In this document: positions 1-7,718 of the stretch, piece by piece
Numbering within the stretch: position 1 is the stretch's first letter
Layout: the number at the start of each line of letters is the position of its first letter
From: UBA3206 sp963623875
Lineage (GTDB): Bacteria > Bacillota_I > Bacilli_A > Acholeplasmatales > Anaeroplasmataceae
NCBI GenBank assembly: GCA_963623875.1
Contig: CAVFNL010000032.1
Coordinates: 1 to 59,957 of the forward strand
DNA length: 59,957 nt
Reading direction: 5' to 3'
Position numbers and translations under genes: made by a program
Notes under the pieces: model-generated
Told to the model about the DNA's origin: nothing
What the model saw: the letters and a program-made list of their open reading frames with translations, nothing else
The model's database searches: none

Positions 1-70
1 ATATATATATATAATAAATAGGAGTAATTGTCAATACTTTTTTAATACAAGTATAAAGGAACTTTTATAA

Positions 71-425
71 TCATTCTATCTTTCTTACTAAGTCTATTAA
101 TCTATAATCTAAATTCTCAAATACTTTCTTTTTCATTTCTTCTAGCACTCCGTAGTATATTTAGAGATGCTTCCTGTTATTACACCTATCGTATCACTAT
201 CTCCTCCTAAAGATACTAAAGTTCATGCGCTACTTATATCATTACTCCAAGCTTTATCATAGTCGTTTTGACTGTCAATGTCTACCTTAAAATACTCGCA
301 CAACTCATAATAATCCGGAAACCATTTACCTAGTGACATTTTATACTCTTCTTAGTTTTGAATTTTCTTTATAAAGTCTTTTGTTCTTTTATGAATTCTT
401 TCATATTTCTATACCTGTTTAATTC
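71..425 (-). pseudogene. ADP-ribosylglycohydrolase remnant (C-terminal part)
   Basis: Reverse-strand translation gives the conserved C-terminal end of the ADP-ribosylglycohydrolase (DraG-like) family, broken by stops and a frameshift. Near 301-345 it reads MSLGKWFPDYYEL. Near 185-215 it reads LVSLGGDSDTIGV, the metal-binding Gly-Gly-Asp-x-Asp-Thr-Ile motif, and then ITGSIS. The frame then shifts to IYYGVLEEMKKKV and ends at a TGA at 71-73. Stops interrupt the reading upstream of MSLGKW and just before the LVSLGG motif. No intact N-terminal half is visible upstream before radC. The remnant is dead; family assignment rests on the motif and its distance from the C-terminus. Confidence 0.75.
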
Positions 426-480
426 ATTATAGTACATATATCAAATATTATTAACTGCTAGCAATAAATTCATTTTTTTC

Positions 481-1164
481 TTAAACAATATTTTCGTTAG
501 AAAAAGAATAATATTTATCTTGTGCAACAATTATATGATCTAATAAAAGTATCCCTAATATTTTTAATTGCTCTTTTAAATCAAGAGTCATTATAATATC
601 TTGCTTAGATGGCATAGGATCGCCTGAAGGATGATTATGAGCAATAATAACACCGTAAGATGCATTAATAACCGAATCCCTTATTATGCGTTCTTTAGGA
701 ATTATTATATCCCTTACACCGCCTATATCATACAATTTTTCTTTTATAATTTTTAATTTTGAATCTAAATATATTACCATAATGTTTTCTAATTTTTGAT
801 TTGAAAGATAAGGCTTTATATGTAAATATATTTTCCTAGCATCATCATATACAATGTCATTTTTAGAGTTGGACATAGCTCTTTTTGAAAGTTCGAAGCA
901 AGCCATAATAAGGCAGGCCTTGGCTTCTTTTATGCCTTTTATACTTATTATATCTTCATAATTAAGATCAATTATTCCTTTAATCCCATCACTCTCTTTA
1001 AGTATTTCATTAGCTATGTCAATTGCACTTCTCTCTTTAGTTCCACATCTTAAAAGAATTGCAATTAATTCTGCATTAGATAATGATTTTGCGCCATGCT
1101 TAATTAATTTTTCTCTAGGTCTTTCTTCTTTTATAATTTCCTTTATTTTCACATTAATCACCAT
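481..1164 (-). CDS. radC: RadC family JAB/MPN protein
   Basis: This 227-residue protein belongs to the RadC (UPF0758) family. An N-terminal helix-hairpin-helix-like region (about residues 1-80, with a hairpin near SIKGIKEAKA) is followed by a JAB1/MPN metalloprotease-like domain (about 105-227). The metal-binding signature HNHPSGD is at residues 176-182, with the upstream glutamate region also present. Length matches the family (about 220-230). The ATG at 1164 gives the usual N-terminus with ERPREKL a few residues in. Despite its name the family has no settled repair role; many members lie on or near mobile DNA. Here it sits between two decayed genes, which agrees with a mobile or fluid chromosomal edge. 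Confidence 0.93.
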   Translation of the reverse strand: MVINVKIKEIIKEERPREKLIKHGAKSLSNAELIAILLRCGTKERSAIDIANEILKESDGIKGIIDLNYEDIISIKGIKEAKACLIMACFELSKRAMSNSKNDIVYDDARKIYLHIKPYLSNQKLENIMVIYLDSKLKIIKEKLYDIGGVRDIIIPKERIIRDSVINASYGVIIAHNHPSGDPMPSKQDIIMTLDLKEQLKILGILLLDHIIVAQDKYYSFSNENIV

Positions 1165-1324
1165 AATAAATATATGAATAAAAAAGATTTTTTACTAAAT
1201 TTATTATATTTGAATTAGTATAAAATATAAAATTTGAGGTATTTTAAGAAAAGAAGCATGTTAAAATCAGCTTAGTAGCGTAGTAGGTAAAAAGTTTTAA
1301 AATCAACATCGTATTTTGCATCAA

Positions 1325-1383
1325 AAAAACTCCTTTTGATATAATAAATTTATGTAAGGCAATTATATACGAAAGGAGTTTTT
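1325..1383. repeat. Inverted repeat, possible bidirectional terminator
   Basis: AAAAACTCCTTT at 1325-1336 and AAAGGAGTTTTT at 1372-1383 are perfect complements of 12 bases separated by 35 bases. The right arm also contains the ribosome binding site (AAAGGAG) of the small broken ORF that starts at 1388, so pairing could hide it. The structure may be a terminator-like hairpin, a translation-control hairpin, or the end of a decayed insertion element. Confidence 0.5.
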
Positions 1384-1387
1384 ATTT

Positions 1388-1536
1388 ATGGATTACAAAT
1401 CCATTAAAAGATTAGGACTAGATACTACAGTCATTAATAAAGAAACATCATTCAGGACCTTTTCTATTCTCAAATTATAGGTCCTGATTCTAAACTTAAA
1501 GCATTTGATCATATAATTACTAATTTATATAATTGA
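1388..1536 (+). pseudogene. Broken small ORF with a good ribosome binding site
   Basis: An ATG at 1388 preceded by GAAAGGAG opens a 30-codon frame beginning MDYKSIKRLGLDTTV that stops at 1480. From about 1454 a different plus-strand frame reads QDLFYSQIIGPDSKLKAFDH and stops at 1536, so the two pieces together look like one gene with a frameshift and probably an internal deletion. I do not recognise the family; a decayed transposase or other short gene is possible. It is the only plus-strand coding trace between radC and recD2. Confidence 0.35.
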
Positions 1537-1556
1537 ATAATGAAGATTGATTTGAA

Positions 1557-2321
1557 TTAATTATTTTTGCTATATATGTAATAAAGACCTTTTAATAATA
1601 AATTTTCATCATATGTAATTTGATGACATGAATACTTTGTGATTAGTTTACCAAGTCCACCTGTTACAATCACATTAAGATCTTGTTTCATTTCTTCTTT
1701 TAATCTTTCAATAAGTCCATCAATCATACAAGTATTACCATAAATAATCCCTGATTGCATACATTCTACAGTATTTTTACCAATTAGATTTTTTGGTGAT
1801 TCTAAAGAAATATAAGGCAATTGAGATGCATGTTGTGAAAGTGAATCTAAAGATGTTTTAATACCAGGTATAATCATTCCACCAATATGATTTTTAGCAC
1901 TATCAATAACACTTATAGTAGTAGCTGTTCCCATATCAATAATTATCGCTGGAAGCCTATATTCTTCTATGACACATACCGCATCACAAACTCTATCTGC
2001 TCCAAGACTTTTAGGATTGTCTATTTTTATATTTAATCCTGTTTTTATTCCAGCACCTACGTGTAATGGTTTTTTATTTAAAAGTAATTCTATAGCCCTA
2101 CTAAATTCATTTGTAATTTCTGGAACAACTGATGATAGAATAGCACCTTCAATATCTGATGTTTTTACTTGATATATTTGCATCATAAGTTTTAATTGGA
2201 TTAAAAAATCCATGTTTGTTTTTCTTATATCTGTTGAAATACGGGCTTCCGCATAAATTGTAGTTTTATTTAAAAAACCAATAACGATATTTGTATTTCC
2301 TATATCTACCGCAAGAATCAT
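1557..2321 (-). CDS. coaX: Type III pantothenate kinase
   Basis: CoaX phosphorylates pantothenate to 4'-phosphopantothenate, the first committed step of coenzyme A synthesis, and is insensitive to CoA feedback in characterised members. The 254 residues have the ASKHA-fold signatures of the family: the phosphate-1 loop DIGNTN (6-11), GADRVCDA (107-114) and the phosphate-2 segment DMGTATT (129-135). Length is normal. It is the last gene of the pantothenate/CoA operon, with its start one base beyond the end of coaBC, which implies co-transcription and translational coupling. Confidence 0.97.
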   Translation of the reverse strand: MILAVDIGNTNIVIGFLNKTTIYAEARISTDIRKTNMDFLIQLKLMMQIYQVKTSDIEGAILSSVVPEITNEFSRAIELLLNKKPLHVGAGIKTGLNIKIDNPKSLGADRVCDAVCVIEEYRLPAIIIDMGTATTISVIDSAKNHIGGMIIPGIKTSLDSLSQHASQLPYISLESPKNLIGKNTVECMQSGIIYGNTCMIDGLIERLKEEMKQDLNVIVTGGLGKLITKYSCHQITYDENLLLKGLYYIYSKNN

Positions 2322-2322
2322 T

Positions 2323-3504
2323 TTATAACTCCTTTATTTTATCGAGTATGATATTAGATAATGCATCTTTTGATAATAATTCTGATGTTTCTACATTATC
2401 TTTTGTAATAAAAGTAATTTGATTTGTATCAACCCCAAATCCTGTATCACTACCCAACAATGAATTTGCACAAATCATATCACATTTTTTATTTATGAGT
2501 TTTTTCTTTGAATTTTCAACCATATTCTCTGTTTCCATTGAAAATCCAATGATTTTTTGTGAAGTTTTATTTTCTCCTAAATATTTTAAAATATCATCAG
2601 TTCTTTTAAGGCCTAGTATCATATCACTATCACTTTTTTTGATTTTATTTTGTGAATATTCTTTTATGGTATAATCTGCAACTGCTGCGCACATAATGAT
2701 TATATCATTATTTTTATAATTAGCTTTTACCGCATTAAACATAGATAGTGCATCTGTTGTTTTAATAACATCAATACCTCTATAAGCACTAATAGAAGCT
2801 CCACTTATAAGTGTAACACAAGCTCCTCTTTTATATGCATTATTAGCAATTGCATACCCCATTTTTCCTGAAGAATGATTTGTAATAAATCTAACAGGAT
2901 CAAGTGATTCTTTTGTAGGTCCGGCAGTAACTAATATCTTTTTTCCAATTAAATCTTTTTCATATTCGATATGATATAAAATTCGCTCTAAAATTAAATC
3001 TATTGGCGCAAGTTTACCTTTTCCAATATCATCACATGCTAAAAGTCCTACAGAAGGTTCAATTATTTCATAATCTAATTTCTTTAATTTTTCTATATTT
3101 TCTTGAATAATTGGATTTTCATACATATTTGTATTCATCGCAGGCGCAATAAGTTTTTTCCCTCTAAATGCACATATTGTAGTGGTTAACATATCATCAC
3201 AAATACCATTCGCAATTTTCGAAATGATATTTGCGGATGCGGGCGCAACCACAAAAATATCAGCCTTTTTTGCAAGAGAGACATGTTCGACATTATACAT
3301 GAAATTTCTATCAAATGTATCAGTAATACATTTATTATTTGTTAATGTTTCAAATGTTAATGGAGTAATAAATTCTAATGTATTTTTAGTCATTATTACA
3401 TGAACGTCTGCGCCCATTTTTTTTAATGTATGGCATAAATCTGCCATTTTATATGCGGCAATTGATCCTGTGATTCCAACTACTACTGTTTTTCCTTTTA
3501 GCAT
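2323..3504 (-). CDS. coaBC: Bifunctional phosphopantothenoylcysteine synthetase/decarboxylase
   Basis: CoaBC couples 4'-phosphopantothenate to cysteine (CoaB) and decarboxylates the product (CoaC). The 393-residue protein shows the flavoprotein CoaC domain (about 1-180) with the catalytic His74, the PASAN motif (88-92), the substrate clamp PAMNTNM (121-127) and the reductive-step Cys157 in LLACDDIGKGK. The CoaB domain follows (about 188-393) with GPTKE (195-199) and NHSSGKMG (209-216). All key residues seen in active enzymes are present. It lies between panD and coaX in the CoA operon. Confidence 0.97.
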   Translation of the reverse strand: MLKGKTVVVGITGSIAAYKMADLCHTLKKMGADVHVIMTKNTLEFITPLTFETLTNNKCITDTFDRNFMYNVEHVSLAKKADIFVVAPASANIISKIANGICDDMLTTTICAFRGKKLIAPAMNTNMYENPIIQENIEKLKKLDYEIIEPSVGLLACDDIGKGKLAPIDLILERILYHIEYEKDLIGKKILVTAGPTKESLDPVRFITNHSSGKMGYAIANNAYKRGACVTLISGASISAYRGIDVIKTTDALSMFNAVKANYKNNDIIIMCAAVADYTIKEYSQNKIKKSDSDMILGLKRTDDILKYLGENKTSQKIIGFSMETENMVENSKKKLINKKCDMICANSLLGSDTGFGVDTNQITFITKDNVETSELLSKDALSNIILDKIKEL

Positions 3505-3514
3505 AAAAACACCT

Positions 3515-3907
3515 CTATTCTTGGTCTTCTAAACTTCCATATTTTATATAATTACAAATTCTTGATATTTTATTATTATCATCTACAAACACTACATTAG
3601 GTTTAACATCCTTTGCTTCTTCAGGAGTCATATTTTGATAAGCCATAATTATTACTTTATCATCTTTTTTACCGCACCATGCAGCTGCGCCATTAAGGCA
3701 TATTACGCCACTTCCTGCTTCACCTTTTATAGTATAAGTTTCAAATCTTGAACCATTATTAACATTTACTACTTGTACTTTTTCATATTCTAAAATTCCT
3801 GCTTTTTCAAGTAAAGTACTATCGATTGTAATTGAACCTACATAATCTAGTTTTGCTTCAGTTACGGTAGCTCTATGAATTTTAGATTTTAACATTGTAA
3901 TTTCCAT
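3515..3907 (-). CDS. panD: Aspartate 1-decarboxylase proenzyme
   Basis: PanD makes beta-alanine from aspartate using a pyruvoyl group formed by self-cleavage. With the start at 3907 the processing site is Gly24-Ser25 (context DYVGSITID), the same numbering as in Escherichia coli, which supports this start over the internal methionine four codons later. The start overlaps the panC stop as TAATG. Length is 130 residues, normal for the family. The tetramer acts in the cytosol and supplies the second substrate of PanC. Confidence 0.96.
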   Translation of the reverse strand: MEITMLKSKIHRATVTEAKLDYVGSITIDSTLLEKAGILEYEKVQVVNVNNGSRFETYTIKGEAGSGVICLNGAAAWCGKKDDKVIIMAYQNMTPEEAKDVKPNVVFVDDNNKISRICNYIKYGSLEDQE

Positions 3908-4755
3908 TATTTAACCTCAATTATAATATTATCAATTTCTCTTGTTGTACCAATATATACGGCAATCGCAACAAGTACTTCACCTTTTATTGTATCAAGA
4001 GGTTGAATGTTAGTATTATCAACGATTTCTACATAATCAACTTTAGCTAATGGTTCAGTTTCTAAAACTTCTCTTATCTTGTTTTTAATAACTACACTAT
4101 TTCTTTCACCATTTTCTATTAATTCTTTACCTGCGCATAATGATTTATAAAGGATTGTTGCGGCAATTCTTTCATCTTTTGATAAATAAGTATTTCTTGA
4201 TGATTTTGCAAGTCCATCATCTTCTCTTATGATAGGACATCCTATTATTTCAATATCAAAATTTAAATCTTTAACAAACCTTTTAACAACAGCTAGTTGT
4301 TGTGCATCTTTTTGCCCAAAATATGCTTTATTTGGTGTTACAATATTAAATAACTTTGTAAGCACAAGACAAACTCCACCAAAGTGAACAGGTCTTTTAG
4401 CTCCACATAAGTGTTCTGTAACTTCAGTTGTATTTACTGTTGTAGTGAAATGTTCACCATACATTTCACTAGGCTCTGGATTAAAAATCAAATCAGCACC
4501 AGCACTTTCAACTAAAATTTTATCATGTTCAAGATCACGAGGATAACGTGCTAAATCCTCATTAGGTCCAAATTGTGTAGGATTTACAAATATTGATACT
4601 ACTGTTTTTTGATTCTCACTTACAGATTTTAATATAAGACTCTTATGACCTTCATGTAAGTATCCCATTGTAGGAACAAATCCTATGCTTAATCCTTCTT
4701 TTTTCCAAGATTTTACTATTTCTCTTACTTCTTTTATTGTATGTACTACTTTCAT
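3907..4755 (-). CDS. panC: Pantothenate synthetase (pantoate-beta-alanine ligase)
   Basis: PanC joins pantoate and beta-alanine with ATP. The 282-residue sequence has the nucleotidyltransferase HIGH-type motif in PTMGYLHEGH (28-37), the pantoate-binding segment VSIFVNPTQFGP, YFGQKDAQQL, and the KMSKS-like loop LAKSSRNTYLS near residue 185. Length is usual. It starts four bases after the panB stop and shares bases with the panD start, so the three genes form a translationally coupled block. Confidence 0.97.
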   Translation of the reverse strand: MKVVHTIKEVREIVKSWKKEGLSIGFVPTMGYLHEGHKSLILKSVSENQKTVVSIFVNPTQFGPNEDLARYPRDLEHDKILVESAGADLIFNPEPSEMYGEHFTTTVNTTEVTEHLCGAKRPVHFGGVCLVLTKLFNIVTPNKAYFGQKDAQQLAVVKRFVKDLNFDIEIIGCPIIREDDGLAKSSRNTYLSKDERIAATILYKSLCAGKELIENGERNSVVIKNKIREVLETEPLAKVDYVEIVDNTNIQPLDTIKGEVLVAIAVYIGTTREIDNIIIEVK

Positions 4756-4759
4756 TTTA

Positions 4760-5599
4760 TTATTCCCCCATAAATTCTTTTATAACTTGGTTATAATCAT
4801 TATCATCCATTTTATACGTATGTGCTACTTCAGGATATATTTCTTCTTTAACTTCTTTGATATAATTTTTATATGCTTCAACCATTATATCATGAAGATT
4901 GGAATATTTTTTTACAAATTTTGCTTGTCTATCATTTGAATAACCAAGCATATCTTGATTAACTAAAACTTGAGCATCACATTCTTTTGAAGCTCCAATT
5001 CCAATTGTTGTGATACTAAGTTTTTTTGTAATATATGCCGCAATCTTTTCAGGTACGCATTCAAGTGTAATCGCAAAAGCTCCAGCCTCTTCTACAGCTA
5101 TACAATCTTTTATAAGATCAATAGCCGCATCATATGATTTACCTTGAACTTTATATCCACCAAGAGAATTTACTGATTGTGGAGTAAGTCCAACATGACC
5201 TACAACAGGTATTCCTGCATCAGTAATAGCCTTAATTCTTGATGCATATTTTCTTCCACCTTCAAGTTTTACTGCTTGACAACCTGTTTCTTTTAAAATA
5301 CGACCTGCATTTCTAACCGCATCTTCATCAGATACTTGATAAGACATAAAAGGCATGTCTACTACAACAAATGTATCTTTAGCACCACGTACAACAGATG
5401 CTCCATGACTAATCATATCTTCCATTGTAACAGGCAGTGTATTAGGATATCCCAGCATAACCATCCCAAGTGAATCTCCAACCAAAATAAAATCTATTCC
5501 AGCCTCTTCTACAAGACGTGCTGTCGAATAATCATAACATGTAATTTGAACAAGTTTTTTTACGCCTTTAGTTTCCTTAAATGTATTGATATTAATCAT
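4760..5599 (-). CDS. panB: 3-methyl-2-oxobutanoate hydroxymethyltransferase
   Basis: PanB transfers a hydroxymethyl group from methylene-tetrahydrofolate to 2-ketoisovalerate, giving ketopantoate. The 279 residues contain the TIM-barrel signatures of the family: TCYDYSTARL (20-29), the metal and substrate site VGDSLGMV (40-47), VKLEGG, HVGLTPQ and the catalytic glutamate in LECVPE. The start lies inside the end of panG (8-base overlap). MetF in the same window makes the competing use of the same one-carbon donor. Confidence 0.97.
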   Translation of the reverse strand: MININTFKETKGVKKLVQITCYDYSTARLVEEAGIDFILVGDSLGMVMLGYPNTLPVTMEDMISHGASVVRGAKDTFVVVDMPFMSYQVSDEDAVRNAGRILKETGCQAVKLEGGRKYASRIKAITDAGIPVVGHVGLTPQSVNSLGGYKVQGKSYDAAIDLIKDCIAVEEAGAFAITLECVPEKIAAYITKKLSITTIGIGASKECDAQVLVNQDMLGYSNDRQAKFVKKYSNLHDIMVEAYKNYIKEVKEEIYPEVAHTYKMDDNDYNQVIKEFMGE

Positions 5600-6422
5600 T
5601 TTTATTCTCCTTTAATAATTTTAAAATTTCACTATAATCATGCGTATTTTTCTTTTGAGCCATTTTACAAAGTATTAAACTTAAACTTTTATATGAATCT
5701 ATAAATTCCTCAGGTAATTTTTTTAAATGTGATTCAATAGTATTAATATCACATCTTGCAATAGGGCCTGTAAGAGCATTTATAGATCCAACCTCAAGAA
5801 TATTATTAATATTATTTTGTATTAATGGTTTAAATATTTTTAAATTATCAAGACCAATATTATTTAATATTTGCTCCGCAGAATAAGTCAGGGCACAAAC
5901 AAGATTAGATAACATTACACATGCTGCATGATAAAGTACTTTATCTTCTTTTTTTATTTCATATACTTGATTAGAAAATAATTCTTTTATTTCATCTATT
6001 TTTTCACTAGCGCCTTCAATTGTAAAATAAATATTTGAAATATTTTTATATGATGTATATTTATCATTAAAAGCATATATCGGATGAAGTGAATAACAAT
6101 AATTATCATCTTTTAAATTTTTAAATACATCACTTGAAATACTTCCTGAAGTATGTATTAAAATTTTATTTTTAGTATTTAGTTTATAAAGTTCATCAAC
6201 TACTAAGTCTAACGCATCATCATTGACCGTTAAAAAAAGAGTATCACAATCATTAATTAAATCAATTAAGTTTTTGTAATACTCACTAACACTAAATATA
6301 GCTAAGGATTTGCTATCTTCTAAATCTTTTGAATAAATACCTACCACAGACATATATTTGTCATTTAAGTATTTAGCAAGAGAAAATCCAACATTTCCTG
6401 CACCTATGAAACCTATCTTCAT
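5592..6422 (-). CDS. panG: Ketopantoate reductase of the PanG type (Rossmann/DUF2520)
   Basis: The 276-residue protein has an N-terminal Rossmann nucleotide-binding motif IGFIGAGNVG (3-12) and a helical C-terminal DUF2520-like domain (about 130-276) with the helix AACVMLSNLV and a conserved GPIARCD segment. It lacks PanE or IlvC signatures. DUF2520 proteins called PanG reduce ketopantoate in Francisella and some Firmicutes. Its position as first gene of the operon, directly upstream of panB, supplies exactly the missing reductase. The family assignment is seen; the substrate is inferred from the family and the context. Confidence 0.78.
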   Translation of the reverse strand: MKIGFIGAGNVGFSLAKYLNDKYMSVVGIYSKDLEDSKSLAIFSVSEYYKNLIDLINDCDTLFLTVNDDALDLVVDELYKLNTKNKILIHTSGSISSDVFKNLKDDNYCYSLHPIYAFNDKYTSYKNISNIYFTIEGASEKIDEIKELFSNQVYEIKKEDKVLYHAACVMLSNLVCALTYSAEQILNNIGLDNLKIFKPLIQNNINNILEVGSINALTGPIARCDINTIESHLKKLPEEFIDSYKSLSLILCKMAQKKNTHDYSEILKLLKENKND

Positions 6423-6537
6423 AAAAACACCTCACTAATACAATTTATTTCTAATATCATTTAGTTAAGAAAGATAGAATTATTAAAATTTAATAAATTA
6501 GTAAAGTTTTACATTAATAAATACTTTCTACATATGT

Positions 6538-6565
6538 ATTATACACTAATTTATTTAAATGTAAA
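6538..6565 (-). promoter_or_regulatory. Sigma-A type promoter of the CoA operon
   Basis: On the minus strand a -35 TTTACA (6560-6565) and a -10 TATAAT (6538-6543) are separated by 16 bases. Transcription would start near 6531, leaving an AT-rich leader of about 110 bases before panG in which I see no known riboswitch. The panG ribosome binding site is GAGGTG. Confidence 0.6.
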
Positions 6566-6570
6566 ATAAA

Positions 6571-6600
6571 TAAAAGCCATAAACACTAAATTTATGGCTT
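6571..6600 (-). terminator. Intrinsic terminator after kduI-DUF4250
   Basis: AAGCCATAAA (6574-6583) pairs with TTTATGGCTT (6591-6600) around a 7-base loop. On the minus strand the hairpin is followed by a T-rich run. It separates the kduI unit from the CoA operon promoter just downstream. Confidence 0.65.
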
Positions 6601-6605
6601 TATTA

Positions 6606-6785
6606 TTAGATTTGTTTAAATTGATTTAATTTTTCGTTATAAACATAACCAATTGAATCAAGTTTTAAAACAATTTCTGAAAAATTAAGTTCTAAATCAT
6701 CACACAAATTATCAAGAGAATCATATTCATCTCTTAATTTTAAGTTAATGTATGATAATAACATATATGGATCAGTTGGTATCAT
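6606..6785 (-). CDS. DUF4250 family small protein
   Basis: A 59-residue reading frame starts one base after the kduI stop and ends at a TAA at 6606. It begins MIPTDPYMLLSYINLKLRDE and contains SLDNLCDDLEL followed by a SIGYVYNEKLNQF end, which is the pattern of the DUF4250 family (about 55-60 residues, common in Clostridia and Bacilli). Function of the family is unknown. The spacing means it is translated by coupling to kduI and it ends right before the terminator. It has no membrane segment. Confidence 0.85.
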   Translation of the reverse strand: MIPTDPYMLLSYINLKLRDEYDSLDNLCDDLELNFSEIVLKLDSIGYVYNEKLNQFKQI

Positions 6786-6786
6786 A

Positions 6787-7665
6787 TTACTTTAAATCAC
6801 AAGTTTTGATATGATCCATATCATCATAGTCTTGGTTTTCTCCACACATTCCCCAAATGAATGTATAATTCATAGTTGCGGATGCTGCATGAATAGACCA
6901 TGCAGGGCTTATTACTGCTTGTTCAGGCGCAATAACGATTGAACGAGTTTCTTGAGGTTGTCCCATTAAATGGAATACTCTATCTTCATTTGTAAAATCA
7001 AAATAGAAATAAACTTCCATTCTTCTTTCATGTGTATGACAAGGCATAGTGTTCCAACAAGAACCACTTGCAAGTGCAGTCATACCCATAGCTAATTGAC
7101 AAGAATCGATAATTGCAGTGTTGATATATTTATTGATTGTTCTCTTGTTCATATGAGCCGCATCACCAAGTTCTTGATGAATTGCTTCAACTGCCTTTAT
7201 ATCACCTTTAAAGTTATCAAGATTTTCCTTAGTATATGCGATATATACTGTAGGGTAAGTCTTGTGAGCAGGGGAAGATGTTAAATAGAATTTAGCAGGA
7301 TTATTTTTATCTTTTGATCTAAATTCTAATTCTTTAGCACCAAGTCCAACATACATTCCGTCTTTATGGAAAATGTTGTAAGTTTTACCATCAATAGTAA
7401 CTTCTCCATCTCCTCCAATATTAATAAATCCTAATTCACGACGTTCAAGGAAATATTTTGCTCTCATTTCGTCTGAACCTTCAAGCTTTAAAGCAGTATT
7501 TTTAGGATAAATTCCTCCTGCAATAATACGATCTTGATGAGAATAAGTTAACATAATCTCATCTTCTACAAACACATTTTCAATTAAGTAATGTTTTCTT
7601 AATAATTCTGTGTCATATTTTTTTGAATCTTCTGGATGATTCGCATATCTTACATCTAATTTCAT
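6787..7665 (-). CDS. kduI: 5-dehydro-4-deoxy-D-glucuronate isomerase
   Basis: KduI isomerises 5-keto-4-deoxyuronate to 2,5-diketo-3-deoxygluconate in the breakdown of pectin and other polyuronates. The 292-residue cupin has the family zinc site: HTHE with His210 and His212 plus Glu217 in ERRMEVYFYF, and a downstream His in PAWSIHAAS. Its N-terminal half has the typical MKLDVRYANHPEDSKKYDTE opening. Length is normal (about 275-290). No other uronate gene (kduD, kdgK, lyase) is in the window, so it appears separated from its usual pathway neighbours. Confidence 0.96.
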   Translation of the reverse strand: MKLDVRYANHPEDSKKYDTELLRKHYLIENVFVEDEIMLTYSHQDRIIAGGIYPKNTALKLEGSDEMRAKYFLERRELGFINIGGDGEVTIDGKTYNIFHKDGMYVGLGAKELEFRSKDKNNPAKFYLTSSPAHKTYPTVYIAYTKENLDNFKGDIKAVEAIHQELGDAAHMNKRTINKYINTAIIDSCQLAMGMTALASGSCWNTMPCHTHERRMEVYFYFDFTNEDRVFHLMGQPQETRSIVIAPEQAVISPAWSIHAASATMNYTFIWGMCGENQDYDDMDHIKTCDLK

Positions 7666-7689
7666 TTTAAATATCCTCCGTTTAAAATT

Positions 7690-7718
7690 ATTATATCACG
7701 AATTTTTTTTATAGTTAA
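7690..7718 (-). promoter_or_regulatory. Promoter of kduI
   Basis: Minus-strand -35 TTAACT (7713-7718) and -10 TATAAT (7690-7695) with a 17-base spacer, followed by the kduI ribosome binding site GGAGG. It overlaps the very end of the large operon upstream, where I see no terminator hairpin, so read-through into kduI is possible. Confidence 0.55.

Noticed and set aside
6423..6537. Riboswitch in the leader of the CoA operon
   Set aside because: The leader of about 110 bases is AT-rich without stable paired elements or known motifs.
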